DNA of 64,000 nt from Polytrichum commune (taxonomy: Eukaryota > Streptophyta > Polytrichopsida > Polytrichales > Polytrichaceae), in assembly GCA_950295325.1 (NCBI GenBank), contig OX485806.1:2046001-2110000 (forward strand), given 5' to 3'. Both the position numbers and the translations under genes were made by a program. Positions 61,901-64,000 of this stretch are shown piece after piece. The first letter of the stretch is position 1, and every line of letters begins with the position of its first letter. Under the pieces are notes generated by a model. It was not told the DNA's origin and searched no databases. It was given only the letters and a program-made list of their open reading frames with translations.

Positions 61901-63940
61901 GTGCATTAGCTGGTGCAGGTATAGTTCAAAATTTGTGAAAGGTTATATTGAAGCATCAAAGCCTAGACTGGCTGTTGGCGAATATTGGGATACTTGCAAT
62001 TATGTAGGTCCTAAGTACACTCTTGACTATAATCAAGGTCGGTGTACTCTGATCTTTCATCTCACAATTGTTGTCTTCAATTTTTGGATTTGAATCATAA
62101 GCTTCTGAAAAAGTCCATACTTCCATGTGAAGTTTAGTAGTGTATCTCTGTTGGAGCCCAAGTTACTCTGATGTTATTATACATTCAATCATCTTCTGAA
62201 AAATGTCGTGACTTTGACACACATCTTTCTAGAATACTTATTTCTATTTCTCTAATGTTGCTAGTGACACTGACATGCATGGATGGAAGCTTGAGCATAC
62301 ACAATATTTACAGTAGGAAATACATTTGAAGGCTGCATGATAACAAAGACCATTGTTCTGCTGGAAATATGCAGATGCACATCGGCAACGGACTGTTGAT
62401 TGGATAGATGGAACAGGCGGCCTTGCTTGTGCATTTGACTTCACTACCAAGGCTATACTGCAGGTGAGGATTTACAGCTTTCTAGGTTGAAGAATTATTT
62501 TACATTTCCATTCTGATTAGTGTAAATCAATCATTCTGAGTAACATGTAGTTTCTGCTGTAGGTATTTTTTTGAAAATAGATATGTAAACAGTTGTATGT
62601 TCAAATTTTGTGTGTCAATCTTAATCCAAAACTCCCTCAAGGATTTCATTGTAGCGCACAGTTGCAATATGAAATTGATGTAATTTGACATATTGTGTGT
62701 TGTTAGGAAGCATGTGCCAAGAAAGAGTGGTACCGACTGCGCGATGCTCAAGGGCGTGCACCTGGGTTGTTGGGTGTTTGGCCCTCAAGGGCTGTTACAT
62801 TTATAGATAACCATGATACTGGTTCAACCCAGGTTGAACTGGAACCTTTCTTGATAAGAATGACATCAATTTTTGATCTTTCTCATCTTTGGTGATTGAA
62901 TTGTGTTATAGTGAATATTGAGATCCTAATAGTTCTGCAAGGCTTTCCTACAAACAAAAACCAATCCTCTTCATTTGCACTATCACCAGGAAAATTGAAG
63001 TTCATATAAGGACATCCTTGCACCATTTTGTTCCATTGTTGATTGCAATAACCTCAAGCACTAACTTTCCACTTCAATCTGCAATGGCAGGCACATTGGC
63101 CATTTCCGCGTGAGCATGTTTTACAGGTATTTTCTGTACTTTGACATAAGGTAGGATATGCGGATGTTGTTTATTTAATGCAACTAATAAATTATATCCG
63201 TAGTATGAGCTGACACGGGTAGAAGATGGAAAATCTTTGCAGATTCTGCTGCACCCTCTGATCCTTTGCACTGCTCTTAACAGGCCACCTAGGCAAGCAG
63301 TGTAATCGATTGATCATGTGTGTATTTGGAAAGCTCTAAATGTAATTTTTTTTCCATGTATTACAGGGGTATGCATATATCCTAACTCATCCAGGCCAGC
63401 CATGTGTCTTCTATGACCATCTGTACGAATGGGGGGAGGACATGAAGAAGGCTATTGTAGATCTGGTATGTCACTGGTGACCAATACTCTACTGTCATTT
63501 CACATATGCTGTACATGGTGCAAACTTGAGTGCTTAAGGGTGTTAGGTAGGTATACTTCAGATAGTATTAGACTATCTTGTTGACACTTAAGTACCTACT
63601 TCAATCTTCTTTTTAAGCTTGATTCTTTGCATTTATGCCAGTGTTACTGGAAGGACACTTGTGCCTGCCAATTTACTCATGTGCAATAGCACTTTTTCAC
63701 ACCACTGACACCAATGTGCAGATCAAAGTTCGCAAGGCACAAGATATTCATAGTCGATCATCCCTGACAATCCTTGAGGCAGACACACATGGTTACTCAG
63801 CTATAATCGATAAGAAGGTTTTGATCCGGATTGGGGGCACAGACTGGACTCCCCCTGAGGGCCAATGGGAAATGGCCACATCAGGCCCTGGCTACATGGT
63901 CTGGCACAAACCCAGGACATTGTTACCTGCATCCATTTGA
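58979..63940 (+). CDS. AMY2: AMY2-like alpha-amylase (GH13) with N-terminal extension (14 exons)
   Basis: Endo-1,4-alpha-glucanase that cuts starch and maltodextrins. Exons: 58979-59152, 59643-59741, 59850-59912, 60056-60092, 60272-60312, 60459-60585, 60835-61061, 61244-61389, 61919-62037, 62375-62463, 62707-62832, 63091-63126, 63367-63465, 63722-63940. They total 533 residues in one frame. The catalytic part starts at about residue 124 ([20 protein letters not shown]). It shows the four GH13 regions: [14 protein letters not shown] with nucleophile Asp301; VGEYWD with acid-base Glu326; and FIDNHD with Asp411. AMY2 signatures such as [28 protein letters not shown] and a final YMVWHK make it closest to plant AMY2 (about 413 residues, cytosolic). 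The first 120 residues are extra: a Lys/Arg-rich stretch then an acidic Ser/Glu/Gln-rich one. The 5' end is uncertain; a GCAG at 58991-58994 could instead be an acceptor from an upstream exon. Confidence 0.93.
63091..63126 (+). other. 36-nt exon of the amylase gene
   Basis: Encodes [12 protein letters not shown], the loop directly after [11 protein letters not shown] that every plant alpha-amylase has. The flanking splice sites are GGCAG and CAG|GTATTT, with phase 0 on both sides. Its match to the family makes it certain despite its size. Confidence 0.9.
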
Positions 63941-64000
63941 ATGATCACATAACTGAAAATCCCATCCTTCACAAAACTTGTAAAGTAATTGGTGCTCAGC

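Overview
This is a piece of a plant nuclear genome, probably from a land plant outside the flowering plants (weak inference). It holds four interrupted protein-coding genes with canonical plant splice sites, long stretches of decayed transposons and many short foldback elements. No rRNA, CRISPR array, operon or complete tRNA is visible. I built every gene model by following conserved protein families across GT-AG boundaries and checking that the reading phase closes at each junction. All four models close without a frameshift.

Layout. 1-4.1 kb: repeats, one foldback element and the region upstream of gene 1. 4.1-14.2 kb (+): a 15-exon Shaker-type potassium channel of the AKT1 class, with pore GYGD, cyclic-nucleotide-binding fold, ankyrin repeats and KHA domain. 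Its introns carry a CACTA-type foldback element, a LINE relic and other repeats. 14.3-19.4 kb: repeats only. 19.4-20.5 kb (+): a small heavy-metal-associated (HMA) domain protein. 20.5-23.4 kb: repeats. 23.4-29.0 kb (-): a five-exon organellar RsmH/MraW-type 16S rRNA methyltransferase. 29-45.9 kb: transposon territory, with a degraded retrotransposon gag (-), a broken hAT transposase with a TTF-type zinc finger (-) and MULE transposase remains (+). 46.0-46.4 kb: a foldback element built around a hairpin-forming minisatellite. 46.4-55.5 kb: AT-rich and gene-poor. 55.5-58.9 kb: a GC-rich tandem-repeat block and a duplicated segment upstream of gene 4. 59.0-63.9 kb (+): an AMY2-like alpha-amylase with an unusual basic-then-acidic N-terminal extension; it ends 60 bases before the window edge.

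The genes are functionally unrelated: potassium uptake, metal binding, organellar ribosome maturation and starch breakdown. What links them is their shared repeat landscape. The same dispersed repeats sit in introns of the channel and the methyltransferase, and local tandem duplications of roughly 120-500 bp recur throughout. I found no convincing unknown multi-gene system. The most unusual items are the minisatellite foldback, the amylase extension, the 33-nt channel exon followed by a GC-AG intron, the intron that carries a fossil copy of the next exon's start, and a 54-nt tRNA-like sequence without an anticodon arm.
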